DNA of 39,833 nt from Anaerolineaceae bacterium (GCA_016936755.1 JAFGXF010000088.1:1-39833); one strand, 5' to 3'. Positions 25,342 to 35,663 are shown, counted from the stretch's first letter. Program-made: numbers and translations. Notes: generated from the sequence alone by a model not told the origin.

Positions 25342-26421
25342 ATGTTCAACAAGAACGTGATGCTGAGGATTTTCGTGCTGGCAGTAGTATTGTCCTTGGC
25401 GCTCAGCGCCTGCGGTGAGGCAGCGGTCGAAGCGCCGGTTGCCACCGAAGCGCCTGTTGTCGTGGCAACTGAAGCCCCCGCTGAAGAACCTGTTGTGCGC
25501 GGCAAGGGCTCCGGGCTTCCCTGCGCACCGAATTGCCAATACTCTGACCTGGTGGTTGGGTTCCTCCAGACCGGTTCAGAAGGTGGCTGGCGTGCTGCCA
25601 ACACCGCTTCCTTCAATGAAACTGCAGAACAATTGGGTCTCACCCTCAAGTTCTACGATTCGCAAAATGATCTTGCCAAACAGGTTGCTGGATTCCAGCA
25701 ATTCAACGAAGATCCCGATGTGAATGTGATCGTACTTTCAGCGTTGGAAACCACTGGTTGGGAGCAGCTGATCAAAGATGCATATGCTGCCGGAAAGATC
25801 GTGGTGATCCAGGATCGCCGTATCGATGCACCCGCTGATCTGTTTGAGACCTTTATCGGTGCTGACTTTGTTGAAGAAGGCCGAAAAGCTGCCCGTGAGA
25901 TTTGTGAACTGCTCAAGGATAGTGATTCCAAGAATGTTTGGGAACTGGTGGGTAATGTGGGTTCATCCGCAGCCAAGGACCGTGGCCAGGGCTTCCGCGA
26001 AGCCATGGGCGAATGCGGCCTGGTGGTCACCAAGAGCCAGACAGCCAACTGGTCCATCACCGAGGGCAAGCAGGTTACCGAAGCCTGGCTAAAGGAAACC
26101 ACCGATGTTCAGGCCATCTTTGGCCAGAACGATGAGATGGCCCTGGGCGCGATCGAAGCATTGAAAGAAGCCGGCCTGACCCCGGGTGTGGATGTTGTGG
26201 TTCTTTCCGTTGATGCCACCGCGGGTGCCTTTACCGCCATGCTCGCGGGTACCCTTAATGTCACCGTGGAATGCAACCCGCTGCTGGCCCCCCAGGTTTA
26301 TGAAGCGGCCCTGATGGCTGCCAATGGTGAAGTTCTACCCGAGTGGGTCCCCTCACAGGAGGGTGTCTTCCGCTCGACAGATGCGAACCTTCAGGAAATT
26401 GCTGACGGACGCAAGTACTAA
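25342..26421 (+). CDS. ABC sugar-binding lipoprotein (YtfQ-like)
   Basis: It captures a pentose or furanose sugar for the importer encoded downstream. The 359-residue protein has a lipoprotein signal ending LALSAC (C24) and an Ala/Glu/Pro/Val tether. The mature part matches the galactofuranose-binding YtfQ pattern: VGFLQTGSEGGWRAANTASF, IVLSALETTGWEQLIKDAY, FGQNDEMALGAIEALKEAGL and VTVECNPLLAPQVYEA. The gene set binding protein, fused ATPase and two permeases is the YtfQ-YtfR-YtfT-YjfF layout. Because araB, araD and araA follow, arabinose or arabinosides are more likely substrates than galactofuranose. AAAGGAG lies 6 bases before the ATG. Two stem-loops follow the stop. Confidence 0.93.
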   Translation: MFNKNVMLRIFVLAVVLSLALSACGEAAVEAPVATEAPVVVATEAPAEEPVVRGKGSGLPCAPNCQYSDLVVGFLQTGSEGGWRAANTASFNETAEQLGLTLKFYDSQNDLAKQVAGFQQFNEDPDVNVIVLSALETTGWEQLIKDAYAAGKIVVIQDRRIDAPADLFETFIGADFVEEGRKAAREICELLKDSDSKNVWELVGNVGSSAAKDRGQGFREAMGECGLVVTKSQTANWSITEGKQVTEAWLKETTDVQAIFGQNDEMALGAIEALKEAGLTPGVDVVVLSVDATAGAFTAMLAGTLNVTVECNPLLAPQVYEAALMAANGEVLPEWVPSQEGVFRSTDANLQEIADGRKY

Positions 26422-26427
26422 TCATCC

Positions 26428-26462
26428 ATGTGATGGATGGCTCTTATAGTCATCCATCACAT
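26428..26462 (+). terminator. First stem-loop after the YtfQ-like gene
   Basis: A perfect 12-bp stem (arms 26428-26439 and 26451-26462, 11-nt loop) begins six bases after the stop codon. The first arm can also pair with CATCCAT just before it (7 bp, 3-nt loop), so two alternative folds are possible. No T-run follows. Confidence 0.55.
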
Positions 26463-26480
26463 CCAGAACATGTCAGATCA

Positions 26481-26517
26481 AAGGTCGGGGAGGGAAATCG
26501 AAATGCTCCCCGACCTT
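26481..26517 (+). terminator. Second stem-loop after the YtfQ-like gene
   Basis: A perfect 12-bp stem (arms 26481-26492 and 26506-26517, 13-nt loop) centred on GGTCGGGGAG/CTCCCCGACC. It ends 19 bases before the ATPase start, with no T-run. With the preceding hairpin it probably protects the binding-protein message or limits read-through into the ATPase gene; it might also affect ribosome access. Confidence 0.6.
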
Positions 26518-26536
26518 GATCGAGCGGATGGAATCC

Positions 26537-28063
26537 ATGAAAGAGAAAAAGGCAGAAAGCTTACTGATCGAAATGCGCGGAATCACCAAGGTGTTTCCGG
26601 GCGTCAAGGCGCTGGATAATGTGGATTTCAACCTGAGGTACGGTGAGATCCATGCCCTGCTGGGCGGTAACGGTGCCGGTAAATCCACGCTGATTAAAGT
26701 CCTGACCGGTGTTGAAAAACCGGATTCCGGGAAAATATTCCTGATGGGCCATGAGGTAACCATCCGTTCACCACGGCATGCCCAGGAACTGGGCATCAGT
26801 ACGGTATATCAGGAAGTCAATCTATGCCCCAATCTATCGGTGGCAGAGAATATTTTGATCGGCCGCCAGCCGATGATACGCGGTTGCATCGATTGGAAGG
26901 AAATGAATTCACAGGCGGCCGGGATTCTGAAACGAATACTTGGAATAGATATTGACGTCACCCAGTTGTTGGGCTCCTATTCGGTTGCGATCCAACAAAT
27001 GGTGGCGATTGCACGAGCTCTGGAAATCGAATCAGCCAAGGTGCTGATCCTGGATGAGCCAACATCCAGTCTCACCACGAATGAGACTGAGCAGCTTTTT
27101 TCGGTCATGCGGAAATTAAAAAGTGAAAATGTCGGCATCATTTTTATCACCCATTTCCTCGACCAGGTGTATGAGGTTTCAGACCGCATCACGGTCATTC
27201 GCAACGGGAAATTGATCAGCTGTGATGATACCGCCTCACTTTCGAAAATGGATTTGATCATCAAAATGATTGGCAGGACCATTGCTGACCTGGATGAAAT
27301 GGTCAAGATCAAGAACAAAACCACCCGCAATGTTGGCAAGGAAAATGTATTAAAGGCCACGGATTTCGGCCGTATGGATTGGGTCGAGCCAATGGATCTC
27401 AACCTCCATGATCGTGAGGTGCTTGGCCTGGCAGGCCTGGTCGGTTCAGGGCGAACAGAAACAGCCCTGCTGTTGTTTGGAGTCGACTCGCCTGATTCAG
27501 GCAGCCTGGAGGTCGGCAATCGAAAGATACGCAAGTACTCTCCCAACAATTCGATCCACCAGGGTATCGCCCTTTCTCCGGAAGACCGCAAAGCGGCCGG
27601 GATCATCGATGACCTGACGGTTAGAGAAAATATCATCCTGGCTTTACAAGCTGGTCGGGGGTGGTTCAAGCACCTGAACAGCAAGAATCAGACGCAAATT
27701 GCTGATAAATTCATCAAGCTTCTGGATATCTCCACACCGACAGCGGAGCAGCTCGTCAGAAACCTGAGCGGCGGTAACCAACAGAAAGTCATCCTTGCCC
27801 GTTGGCTGGCCATTAACCCGCGCGTTTTGATCCTCGATGAACCCACCCGTGGCATTGATGTTGGCACCAAGGCCGAAATCCAGAAACTGGTACTGACACT
27901 GGCTGAGGAGGGCAAGTCTGTCATTTTCATTTCATCCGAGCTGGAGGAAGTCATGCGTTGCAGTCACCGCATTTCGGTCCTCAGCGATAAAAAGAAGATC
28001 GCTGAATTCAGTGGACAGGTGGATGAACATGTCCTTCTCGAAACAATGGCAGGAAGTGGTTAA
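26537..28063 (+). CDS. ABC sugar importer ATPase with two nucleotide-binding domains (YtfR-like)
   Basis: It energises the arabinose-type importer. It has 508 residues from the chosen start. The first domain has GGNGAGKST as Walker A (Gly where relatives usually have Glu), VAIQQMVAIARAL and Walker B VLILDEPTSSLT. The second has a degenerate Walker A (GLVGSGRTE), the signature LSGGNQQKVILARWL and VLILDEPTRGIDVGTK. This asymmetry is normal for the RbsA/XylG/YtfR family. ATG 26537 gives the N-terminal length expected from E. coli YtfR; ATG 26528 and a TTG at 26516 (inside the hairpin) are alternatives with no better ribosome site. The stop overlaps the next start (TAATG). Confidence 0.92.
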   Translation: MKEKKAESLLIEMRGITKVFPGVKALDNVDFNLRYGEIHALLGGNGAGKSTLIKVLTGVEKPDSGKIFLMGHEVTIRSPRHAQELGISTVYQEVNLCPNLSVAENILIGRQPMIRGCIDWKEMNSQAAGILKRILGIDIDVTQLLGSYSVAIQQMVAIARALEIESAKVLILDEPTSSLTTNETEQLFSVMRKLKSENVGIIFITHFLDQVYEVSDRITVIRNGKLISCDDTASLSKMDLIIKMIGRTIADLDEMVKIKNKTTRNVGKENVLKATDFGRMDWVEPMDLNLHDREVLGLAGLVGSGRTETALLLFGVDSPDSGSLEVGNRKIRKYSPNNSIHQGIALSPEDRKAAGIIDDLTVRENIILALQAGRGWFKHLNSKNQTQIADKFIKLLDISTPTAEQLVRNLSGGNQQKVILARWLAINPRVLILDEPTRGIDVGTKAEIQKLVLTLAEEGKSVIFISSELEEVMRCSHRISVLSDKKKIAEFSGQVDEHVLLETMAGSG

Positions 28064-29145
28064 TGAATAAATCATCAGTCTCGCTCTTCATTGATAAGTT
28101 TACATCCAGCCGGCTGTTCTACCCTTTACTGGCACTGGCACTGATTCTGGTGCTGGATGGTATTTTTATCCCGGATTTCTTCAGCATCCAGGTGCGAAAT
28201 GGCGACCTGTATGGGCGCGTCATCGACATCATGCGCAATGCCTCAACGGTCATGGTTCTTGCGTTGGGTATGACCCTGGTGATCGCCACAGGCGGCATTG
28301 ACCTTTCGGTTGGTGCCGTCATGGCCATTGCGGCATCAGTGGCTGCAATCATGATGAATCCCGTCATTATCGGTCTGGAGTTGCCGCCTGACCTGATGAA
28401 ATTCATGAATGATCCGAATTTCACCTATTCCCCGCTCTGGGAGGTGATACTGGTTACCCTGCTGGTGGCGATCATCTGTGGCGCATGGAATGGCGCCCTG
28501 GTGGCGCATATGAAAATCCAACCCATGGTGGGAACACTCATTCTGATGATTGCCGGACGTGGAATTGCCCAGTTGATCACGAACGGGGTGCGTATCCAGA
28601 TCTTTTATCAACCCTATGCCTATATCGGACAGGGATGGGCGGTTCTTCCTTTTTCATTGTATCTGGCATTCATTTTATTCGGTTTGATATGGCTGCTGGT
28701 GCGTAAAACTTCCATCGGCATGTTCATCGAATCAGTGGGCATTAATCCAAAAGCCAGCTTCTATAGCGGGATCAATGAGAAGAACATCAAGATGTTGGTC
28801 TATATCATTTGTGGATTGTGCGCTGGTATTGCCGGTCTGATCGCCAGTTCCAATATCAAGACCTCAGACGCGAATAATATCGGGTGGGCCATCGAGCTGG
28901 ACGCCATCCTGGCGGTGGTGATCGGTGGTACTTCCATGGCCGGGGGTCGCTTTTCATTGCTGGCAAGCATGATTGGCGCGATGGTCATCCAGGCCATCAC
29001 CACATCCATGTATGCGATCGGTGTGCCGGCATTCGCCCTGCAGGCCATTAAAGGTTTTGTGGTGGTCTTGGTCATCTTCCTGTATGCTGAACCGGTCAGG
29101 GCATTCTTCCAGAAACTGACACTTCGCAAGGCGGTGAAGGCATGA
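28063..29145 (+). CDS. ABC sugar importer permease (YtfT-like)
   Basis: A membrane channel subunit of the branched-chain/monosaccharide permease type. The 360-residue protein has about eight to ten hydrophobic segments, with ALGMTLVIATGGIDLSVGAV near residues 65-85, the family's most conserved block. GALVAHMKIQPMVGTLILM, ELDAILAVVIGGTSMAGGR and a short basic C-terminus follow. The start overlaps the ATPase stop, and the stop overlaps the second permease start by 4 bp, so the proteins are made in step. Confidence 0.93.
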   Translation: MNKSSVSLFIDKFTSSRLFYPLLALALILVLDGIFIPDFFSIQVRNGDLYGRVIDIMRNASTVMVLALGMTLVIATGGIDLSVGAVMAIAASVAAIMMNPVIIGLELPPDLMKFMNDPNFTYSPLWEVILVTLLVAIICGAWNGALVAHMKIQPMVGTLILMIAGRGIAQLITNGVRIQIFYQPYAYIGQGWAVLPFSLYLAFILFGLIWLLVRKTSIGMFIESVGINPKASFYSGINEKNIKMLVYIICGLCAGIAGLIASSNIKTSDANNIGWAIELDAILAVVIGGTSMAGGRFSLLASMIGAMVIQAITTSMYAIGVPAFALQAIKGFVVVLVIFLYAEPVRAFFQKLTLRKAVKA

Positions 29146-30749
29146 ATACCAGAATTGCCACCTTCATCAAAAGAAACCGGCAATACATTCCGGTTATGGC
29201 AACTGCTTTGCTGGCAGTCTTGGCTTATACGGCCGGTGCGATCTTCTTTCCCGGCATGCGCAATCCCCAGGTGTTTTTCAACATATTCCGCAACAATTCT
29301 TACCTGTTGATCAGTGCTGTGGGCATGACCCTGGTCATCCTGACCGGCGGCATCGATCTGTCTGTCAGCGGAATGATCGCATTAACATCCGTGGCGACCG
29401 CTGCCCTCTTGCGGGGGGGCATGGATGCCGGGTGGGTCTTCCTGCTCATGCTCCTGATGGGAATGGCACTGGGTTCGATCATGGGCGGGTTCATTGCTTA
29501 CCTGAAAGTACAGCCATTTATTGCCACACTGGCAGGCATGTGGATCACCAGGGGATTGTGTTTCTTCATCAGTGATGATGCGATTTCGATCAGTAACCCG
29601 ACCGTTGAGCTGATCTCGCGCATCAGGATCTACATGCCCGGATTAACGGAACTGTTTGAATCCTCCGGTAAAGCACCTCCATATATTTCCATTTCCGTGG
29701 TGGTCGCGTTCATCATCTTTTTCGCAGGCATCTTCATTTCCCGTTATACACGCTTCGGGCGGACGATCTATGCCATCGGTGGCAATGAAGGTCATAATGA
29801 GCAATCCGCCATGCTGATGGGTTTACCGGTAACCACCACCAAGGTTCTGGTGTACACATTAAATGGATTTTGTTCAGCGCTGGCAGGCATCTTTTTTGCG
29901 GTTTTTGTCACCTCAGGTCATGGCCTGTATGCCACAGGGCTGGAGTTGGATGTGATCGCATCGGTCGTTATGGGTGGCACCATGTTGTCGGGTGGTTCCG
30001 GTTATGTGTTTGGGACTGTTTTTGGCGTTTTCATCCTCGGGCTGACCCAGACCCTGATCCAATTCAACGGCTCGCTGAGTTCCTGGTGGACAAAGGTCGT
30101 TATTGGCTTATTAACATTGATTTTCATTGGGGTCCAGAGTCTGTTGGGTCAAAGCAAGGGTGGTCGCAGGAAGGAAAGCTCATTAAGCGGTCAGGCCCTG
30201 GTGGATTACCGAAAGAAAAAACGCACCTTGACGATTGGGGCGATTGCCGCCGTTGCCATTTTGATTGGAATGGCTGTTTTGATGCCGAAGATTGGCAATC
30301 AAACCGGCGTTGATAGAACCGCTCAAGTTAAAAAATGTGAATTGCAGCCCTATCGTCAACATCAGGTGCCGGCCCTGATCGACAAGGGAGCCATCATCGT
30401 GTATGAGCGAAACGGTGGGCCGAATTGTATCGATGAACTGTATGCGATTTATCCCGATGGCCACATCACCGGGAATAACGTTGAGAAGGATATCGAAAAA
30501 CAGATCACCATTGCAGATGTTGAATTATTGATGGCGGGTATAACCGATCAGGGCTGGTTCACCGATGAATTGTACGATACCTGGCACACACCCTGTGGAC
30601 AATGTTACGGCTATTACCTGACGGTCGTTAAAGACGGACAAGAGAAGACCGTCATGGGTGTGGATGGTGGCACGGATGCCCCTGCCGTCTACTGGCAGAT
30701 CATCTCACTGGTGAAGGGTACCGTACCCAAGTTTGATGTTTCTGATTAA
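29142..30749 (+). CDS. ABC sugar importer permease (YjfF-like) with an added C-terminal extracytoplasmic domain
   Basis: The second channel subunit. Residues 1-335 are an ordinary permease: AVGMTLVILTGGIDLSVSGM (59-78), GFIAYLKVQPFIATLAGMWI, ELDVIASVVMGGTMLSGG. Relatives end near there, but this protein continues to 535. A basic linker (~336-361) leads to one more membrane segment (IGAIAAVAILIGMAVL, ~365-380), then ~150 residues outside the membrane: ALIDKGAIIVYERNGGPNCI, DELYAIYPDGHI, and C485-G-Q-C488. The tail resembles a small domain seen in Chloroflexota secreted and lipoproteins (GG near the start, D-x-L-x-x-Y-x-DG, later L-x-x-x-x-x-x-GWF). The frame is continuous, so the fusion is real unless the assembly is wrong. 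Its role is unknown; sensing or assisting sugar delivery is speculation. Confidence 0.9.
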   Translation: MNTRIATFIKRNRQYIPVMATALLAVLAYTAGAIFFPGMRNPQVFFNIFRNNSYLLISAVGMTLVILTGGIDLSVSGMIALTSVATAALLRGGMDAGWVFLLMLLMGMALGSIMGGFIAYLKVQPFIATLAGMWITRGLCFFISDDAISISNPTVELISRIRIYMPGLTELFESSGKAPPYISISVVVAFIIFFAGIFISRYTRFGRTIYAIGGNEGHNEQSAMLMGLPVTTTKVLVYTLNGFCSALAGIFFAVFVTSGHGLYATGLELDVIASVVMGGTMLSGGSGYVFGTVFGVFILGLTQTLIQFNGSLSSWWTKVVIGLLTLIFIGVQSLLGQSKGGRRKESSLSGQALVDYRKKKRTLTIGAIAAVAILIGMAVLMPKIGNQTGVDRTAQVKKCELQPYRQHQVPALIDKGAIIVYERNGGPNCIDELYAIYPDGHITGNNVEKDIEKQITIADVELLMAGITDQGWFTDELYDTWHTPCGQCYGYYLTVVKDGQEKTVMGVDGGTDAPAVYWQIISLVKGTVPKFDVSD

Positions 30750-30781
30750 GCCGTATGTCACATTAGTTAGGATATCGCACC

Positions 30782-31696
30782 ATGAAAAGAAACCATGAAA
30801 TCCTGATGATCTTCAGTCTTCTGATGTTCATTACTTTTGGATGTAAATACGTTTATATACCGGAGGATTTGATCTCGGCTAAGACGGATTATCTTGCCTG
30901 GAGTGCAGTGGTGACCGGCGTTTCGCAAACGGATGCGGGCGACTTGCATGTGGATGTCACCATCCAAAATGAGACTGGTGAGTGGAGCAGCATGCAGGCA
31001 GTCGTTGGAAAACCGGCCATTTTAAAGAGTGGGGGAACTCAAAGCACTTGTGATACTGTATATATCGGGACAGGCGGTCACCGGCTGGCACCAGGATTGC
31101 AAATACGGGGCTACACAACCGGAACAAAAGCTGAACCCACCACACAATTGCTTTATGTGGAATGCGCCGGTGTTCAAGTGGAGAAGGGCGCAGCGTTATT
31201 CATCAACTACGTCGCTTATAACGGGGACCTGGATTATTATCATCAGGACGCGAATGAGTCCAGCGGGACGTTGGAATTATCACTGGATGATATCGTGATG
31301 GACTTGAGTTACCCGGTGTTCACAGAAATCCCCGGATTGGCTGAAACAGAGGGCAGCGGGATTCTGGCTATCAGTCAAAACGTGGTCACTTTGACGGGAG
31401 TCCAACGCACGGAAGATGGATTGGAATTATCCTGGAAGAACTTTAACCCAACCAATTTTGCGCTCAAGACGCACATCGGTAATCCCCCGCTGATTGGATC
31501 CGATGGCATTATATACGGCATCTTCGAGATCATGGATATGGCTGAAACCCCCCTGACACCATCCAAGGGTGAGGCTAATTGGACGACGAAAGTGAAAGCA
31601 CCTGCGGATGTAAGTGGCTTCTATATCCTGCTCAGCGTTGAAGACCAGCAGATGCGCTGGTATGTCAATCATTTGATCGATATTACAGGCTACTAA
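30782..31696 (+). CDS. Predicted exported protein of unknown function, possible lipoprotein
   Basis: I do not recognise this 304-residue protein. It starts with a signal-like segment ([20 protein letters not shown]) followed by Cys21; the -3 position is Thr, so the lipobox is imperfect. The rest is beta-rich. One part (~40-180) reads like an immunoglobulin-type DUF4352-like fold ([18 protein letters not shown]). A second (~200-300) has [20 protein letters not shown]. No catalytic motif is visible. AGGA lies 9 bases before the ATG. It sits 32 bp after the permease gene and 13 bp before araB, so it is probably cotranscribed with arabinose uptake and catabolism. A cell-surface glycan-binding or accessory role is possible. 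Confidence 0.75.
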   Translation: MKRNHEILMIFSLLMFITFGCKYVYIPEDLISAKTDYLAWSAVVTGVSQTDAGDLHVDVTIQNETGEWSSMQAVVGKPAILKSGGTQSTCDTVYIGTGGHRLAPGLQIRGYTTGTKAEPTTQLLYVECAGVQVEKGAALFINYVAYNGDLDYYHQDANESSGTLELSLDDIVMDLSYPVFTEIPGLAETEGSGILAISQNVVTLTGVQRTEDGLELSWKNFNPTNFALKTHIGNPPLIGSDGIIYGIFEIMDMAETPLTPSKGEANWTTKVKAPADVSGFYILLSVEDQQMRWYVNHLIDITGY

Positions 31697-31709
31697 AGGG
31701 ACGGGAAAA

Positions 31710-33401
31710 GTGGGCGAAAAACGGATGAAAACGGCGATAGGAGTTGACTTTGGCACTCTTTCCGGCAGGGCATCCATTGTGGATGTGGCCACAGGAAATG
31801 AAATCGCCTCACATGTGCATGAATATGCCAACGGGGTGATCGATGAGCATCTCCCCGGCAGTTCAACAAGGCTTGAACCGGATTGGGCTTTGCAGGACCC
31901 CAATGATTATCTGGAGGTCTTTAAAAACGCCATCCCGGCTGTCTTGAAAGCAAGTGGTGTCTCACCGGATGATGTGATCGGTATCGGGATTGATTTCACA
32001 GCCTGCACCATGTTGCCAACCAAAGCGGATGGAACCCCGCTTTGTTTTTTACCGGAATACCGGCAGCGGCCGCATGCCTGGGTGAAACTGTGGAAGCATC
32101 ACGCTGCCCAGCCGGAGGCCAACCGCTTGAACGCTGTCGCCCGCCAGATGGGATTCGGGGATATCCTGGACCGTTACGGGGGCAAGATCAGTTCTGAGTG
32201 GTTTTTCCCCAAAGCCTGGCAGATCCTGGATGAAGACCCGGATATCTATGCTGCAGCGGATCGTCTGATCGAGGCCGCTGATTGGGTGGTCTGGCAATTG
32301 ACCGGTATCGAAACCCGCAATTCCTGCACCGCAGGTTATAAAGCCATGTGGTCGAAGGAAAACGGCTTTCCGCCCGGGGCTTTCTTTAAAGCGCTTGATC
32401 CCGGTCTGGAAGATATCGTGTCTGAGAAGATGAAAACCGAGATCCTGCCGCTGGGAATGAAGGCCGGCGGTTTGACGGTTGAGGCAGCTGCCTGGACGGG
32501 GCTGAACCCGGGGACTTCTGTTGCGGTGGCCAATGTGGATGCGCATGTGGCTGTGCCGGCGGCCAGCGTGACTGAGAGTGGAAAAATGGTGATGATCATG
32601 GGCACATCCATCTGCCATATGGTCATTGGGGAAAGCGAGCAGGTGGTGCCGGGTATGTGCGGGGTGGTCATGGGCGGCATCCTGCCGGATAAACCCGGAT
32701 TTGAGGCGGGGCAGTCCTGCGTCGGTGATCATTTTCAATGGTTCACTGAGAATTGTGTTCCGGATGATTACTTTACGACTGCCAGTCAAAAGGGAATCAG
32801 TATCCACCAGCTGCTGGAGGAAAAAGCCGGTTTACTGAAACCAGGGGAAAGCGGACTGCTTGCGCTGGATTGGTGGAATGGCAACCGCTCTGTGCTGGTG
32901 GATGTGGACCTGACCGGTATGTTGCTGGGAATGACACTGCTGACAAAACCCGAAGAGATCTACCGGTCTTTGATCGAAGCCACGGCCTACGGGACCCGGG
33001 TGATCATCGAGACTTTCAATGACCATCATGTTCCTGTTCGAGAGTTGATCGCCACCGGCGGGCTGCCGGATAAGAACAAGCTGTTGATGCAGATCTATGC
33101 CGATGTGACCGGTTTGCCGATATATATCCCGGCTGCCACCCAGATCGGTGCGCTGGGGTCTGCCATGCATGGTGCTGTTGCAGCCGGCAGTACTGCGGGT
33201 GGCTATGATTCCATTCTGGATGCCAGCCGGCACATGGCGCACCTGCGGGATGAATCCTATCATCCCATCCCGGAGCATAAACAAATCTACGACAGGCTTT
33301 TTCATGAATACAGACAGCTGCATGATTACTTCGGGCGTGGTCAAAATGATGTCATGAAACGTCTGAAGGAAATCAAGGCGGAGGTGTTCGCGCATGCTTG
33401 A
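31710..33401 (+). CDS. araB: Ribulokinase (FGGY family)
   Basis: It phosphorylates L-ribulose to L-ribulose 5-phosphate, the second step of arabinose catabolism. The 563-residue length matches Ara[21 protein letters not shown] is the N-terminal phosphate-binding motif of ribulokinases, [20 protein letters not shown] follows, [14 protein letters not shown] lies in the C-terminal domain, and [20 protein letters not shown] is the FGGY signature region. The GTG at 31710 has a GGGA-rich stretch before it; the ATG at 31725, five codons on, begins directly at KTAIGVDFG and has no clear ribosome site, so both starts remain possible. It overlaps araD by 8 bp and is flanked by araD and araA, which settles the substrate. 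Confidence 0.95.
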   Translation: MGEKRMKTAIGVDFGTLSGRASIVDVATGNEIASHVHEYANGVIDEHLPGSSTRLEPDWALQDPNDYLEVFKNAIPAVLKASGVSPDDVIGIGIDFTACTMLPTKADGTPLCFLPEYRQRPHAWVKLWKHHAAQPEANRLNAVARQMGFGDILDRYGGKISSEWFFPKAWQILDEDPDIYAAADRLIEAADWVVWQLTGIETRNSCTAGYKAMWSKENGFPPGAFFKALDPGLEDIVSEKMKTEILPLGMKAGGLTVEAAAWTGLNPGTSVAVANVDAHVAVPAASVTESGKMVMIMGTSICHMVIGESEQVVPGMCGVVMGGILPDKPGFEAGQSCVGDHFQWFTENCVPDDYFTTASQKGISIHQLLEEKAGLLKPGESGLLALDWWNGNRSVLVDVDLTGMLLGMTLLTKPEEIYRSLIEATAYGTRVIIETFNDHHVPVRELIATGGLPDKNKLLMQIYADVTGLPIYIPAATQIGALGSAMHGAVAAGSTAGGYDSILDASRHMAHLRDESYHPIPEHKQIYDRLFHEYRQLHDYFGRGQNDVMKRLKEIKAEVFAHA

Positions 33402-34035
33402 GTTGTTACGTAAAAAAGTATGTGAGCTGCATCAGCTATTGCCGAATAATGATCTGGTTGTGTGGACCAGTGGCAATGTCAGTGCCCGTGATCCGGAATC
33501 AGGGCTGGTGGTCATTAAACCCAGCGGGGTGATGTACCCCGACCTGACACCGGAGAAGATGGTGGTGGTCGACCCGGACGGAAAAATCGTGCAAGGTACG
33601 CTCAAGCCATCCTCTGACACCCTGACGCATTTATATATCTACCGGAATCGGAAGGATGTGAACGGAATCGTTCACACCCACTCTCCCTATGCCACTGCAT
33701 TTGCGGCAGTGGGGAAACCGATCCCGGCTGTATTGACCGCCATCTGTGACGAATTTGGAGGGTCGATCCCGGTGGCGGGTTTTGCCCCCATCGGTGATGA
33801 GGCCATCGGCAAGGAGGCATTGCGGGCGGTTGGATCAGGCAAGGCTGTGCTGATGCAGAATCATGGTGTCTTCACCATGGGTGATTCACCGGGCGCTGCT
33901 GTGAAATATGCCGTGCTGGTTGAAAATGCCGCACGGACTGTCTTCCTGGCACTCCAGATGGGTGACCCCATTCCAATACCAGATGACATGATCGCACAAT
34001 TACACAAAAGATACACGGATGAATATGGCCAATAA
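33394..34035 (+). CDS. araD: L-ribulose-5-phosphate 4-epimerase (class II aldolase family)
   Basis: It converts L-ribulose 5-phosphate to D-xylulose 5-phosphate, which enters the pentose phosphate pathway. The 213-residue protein has the metal-binding pair in [14 protein letters not shown], the phosphate-site SGNVSARD and [14 protein letters not shown], and the third metal His in [10 protein letters not shown]. It is slightly shorter than E. coli AraD (231) but ends with the matching [18 protein letters not shown] stands about 8 bases before the ATG inside the end of araB. A different substrate within the aldolase family is possible in principle, but the araB and araA neighbours argue against it. 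Confidence 0.93.
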   Translation: MLELLRKKVCELHQLLPNNDLVVWTSGNVSARDPESGLVVIKPSGVMYPDLTPEKMVVVDPDGKIVQGTLKPSSDTLTHLYIYRNRKDVNGIVHTHSPYATAFAAVGKPIPAVLTAICDEFGGSIPVAGFAPIGDEAIGKEALRAVGSGKAVLMQNHGVFTMGDSPGAAVKYAVLVENAARTVFLALQMGDPIPIPDDMIAQLHKRYTDEYGQ

Positions 34036-34067
34036 CCATCGTAATAAATAAATCAAGGAGTACTCGC

Positions 34068-35573
34068 ATGTTTGATCCCAAAAAACTGGAAGTATGGTTC
34101 GTAACAGGAAGCCAACACCTGTATGGGCCAGAGACGCTTGAAAAGGTGGAGGAAGACTCCCGCGTTATCGCGAAAAAGCTGGGCGAATCCAGCCACATTC
34201 CTGTTTCAGTGGTCTTCAAGCCCGTGCAGACCACTCCGGAAAGTATTCGCGAACTATGCCTGGAGGCAAATTCCTCACAAACATGCATTGGTCTGGTCAC
34301 ATGGATGCATACTTTTTCGCCTGCCCAGATGTGGATCGCCGGGCTGAAGTCTCTCACCAAGCCGTTTGTTCATCTGCATACACAGTACAACCGGGAGATA
34401 CCATGGTCAGAAATTGATATGGACTTTATGAACCTGAACCAATCTGCGCATGGTGATCGCGAGTTCGGATTCATTGCCAGCCGCATGCAACTGAATCGCA
34501 AAGTGGTGGTCGGTTATTGGCAGGATGAGACCGTCCAGCGGGAGCTGGGTGATTGGATCCGGGCAGCCTGTGCGGTCCATGATTGGAAATCATTAAAAGT
34601 GGCCCGTTTTGGCGACAACATGCGCGATGTGGCGGTTACAGAAGGCAACAAGGTGTCTGCGCAGATCCAATTTGGATTCAGCGTCAGTGGATACGGGGTG
34701 GGCGACCTGGTACGGGTGATCGGTGAGGTGGATGATCAAGCGGTTGCCCGGTTGGTTGATGAATACCTGGGCACCTATCAGGTGGCCCCCGAGCTGAAAC
34801 CCGATGGCGACCGGCACCAATCCATGCGGGAAGGGGCGCGCATCGAGCTTGGCATGCGTCACTTTCTGGAAAATGGGGGTTACCATGCTTTTACAACGAC
34901 TTTTGAGGATCTGAACGGGCTCAGCCAATTGCCGGGGTTGGCTGTTCAGCGCCTGATGGACGATGGTTATGGTTTCGGCGCAGAAGGCGATTGGAAAACC
35001 GCGGCACTGGTCCGTGCCATGAAAGTGATGGGCGTGGGAATGTCCAAGGGATGCAGTTTCATGGAGGATTACACCTATCATTTCAGCCCCAAGGGTGATC
35101 GCATCCTGGGTGCGCATATGCTGGAGGTGTGCTCTTCCATTGCCAAAACGAAGCCGGTGCTGGAGATCCTGCCGCTCTCCATTGGCGGAAAATCGGATCC
35201 GCTGCGCTTGATCTTTGATTCCAATACAGGTGAAGCGGTTGCCGCCTCGCTTGTGGATATGGGTCAGCGCTTCCGGTTGATTGTGAATGAAGTGGATGTG
35301 GTTCCAACCGAGGAACCCCTTCCGAAGCTGCCGGTGGCCAGGGCATACTGGAGCCCGCGCCCTGATCTGAAGACCGCTGCCGCCGCCTGGATACTGGCAG
35401 GAGGGGCGCACCATACCAGTTTCAGTTTTGACATCACCACACCACAACTGCAGGATTTTGCCGAGATGCTGGATATCGAGTTGCTGGTGATCGACAATCA
35501 TACGTCCGTGCCAGCCTTCAAAAAGGAAATCCGTTGGAATGAGGTCTTTTATAACCTATCGCGGGGCTTCTAG
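34068..35573 (+). CDS. araA: L-arabinose isomerase
   Basis: It interconverts L-arabinose and L-ribulose, the first step of the pathway, using Mn2+. The 501-residue protein has the N-terminal [32 protein letters not shown], and the active-site blocks [10 protein letters not shown] and [16 protein letters not shown] that carry the two catalytic Glu (about residues 333 and 353). GGAHHTSFS contains a metal His. Length and motifs match the AraA family throughout. AAGGAG lies 8 bases before the ATG. It is the last gene of the operon and is followed at 24 bp by a 15-bp hairpin. Confidence 0.97.
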   Translation: MFDPKKLEVWFVTGSQHLYGPETLEKVEEDSRVIAKKLGESSHIPVSVVFKPVQTTPESIRELCLEANSSQTCIGLVTWMHTFSPAQMWIAGLKSLTKPFVHLHTQYNREIPWSEIDMDFMNLNQSAHGDREFGFIASRMQLNRKVVVGYWQDETVQRELGDWIRAACAVHDWKSLKVARFGDNMRDVAVTEGNKVSAQIQFGFSVSGYGVGDLVRVIGEVDDQAVARLVDEYLGTYQVAPELKPDGDRHQSMREGARIELGMRHFLENGGYHAFTTTFEDLNGLSQLPGLAVQRLMDDGYGFGAEGDWKTAALVRAMKVMGVGMSKGCSFMEDYTYHFSPKGDRILGAHMLEVCSSIAKTKPVLEILPLSIGGKSDPLRLIFDSNTGEAVAASLVDMGQRFRLIVNEVDVVPTEEPLPKLPVARAYWSPRPDLKTAAAAWILAGGAHHTSFSFDITTPQLQDFAEMLDIELLVIDNHTSVPAFKKEIRWNEVFYNLSRGF

Positions 35574-35596
35574 GCGTTTCTTTTCCTCCTGATAAC

Positions 35597-35630
35597 GTCA
35601 AGAGTCAGCTTGTTGAAGCTGACTCTTGAC
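35597..35630 (+). terminator. Terminator hairpin of the arabinose operon
   Basis: A perfect 15-bp stem (arms 35597-35611 and 35616-35630, GTTG loop) lies 24 bp after araA. It is followed by ATTTAATATG, which is T/A-rich but not a pure T-run. It also lies between convergent genes and could act on the minus-strand transcript ending at 35664. Confidence 0.75.
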
Positions 35631-35663
35631 ATTTAATATGTTAATGAAAACGAGATAGTGGAT

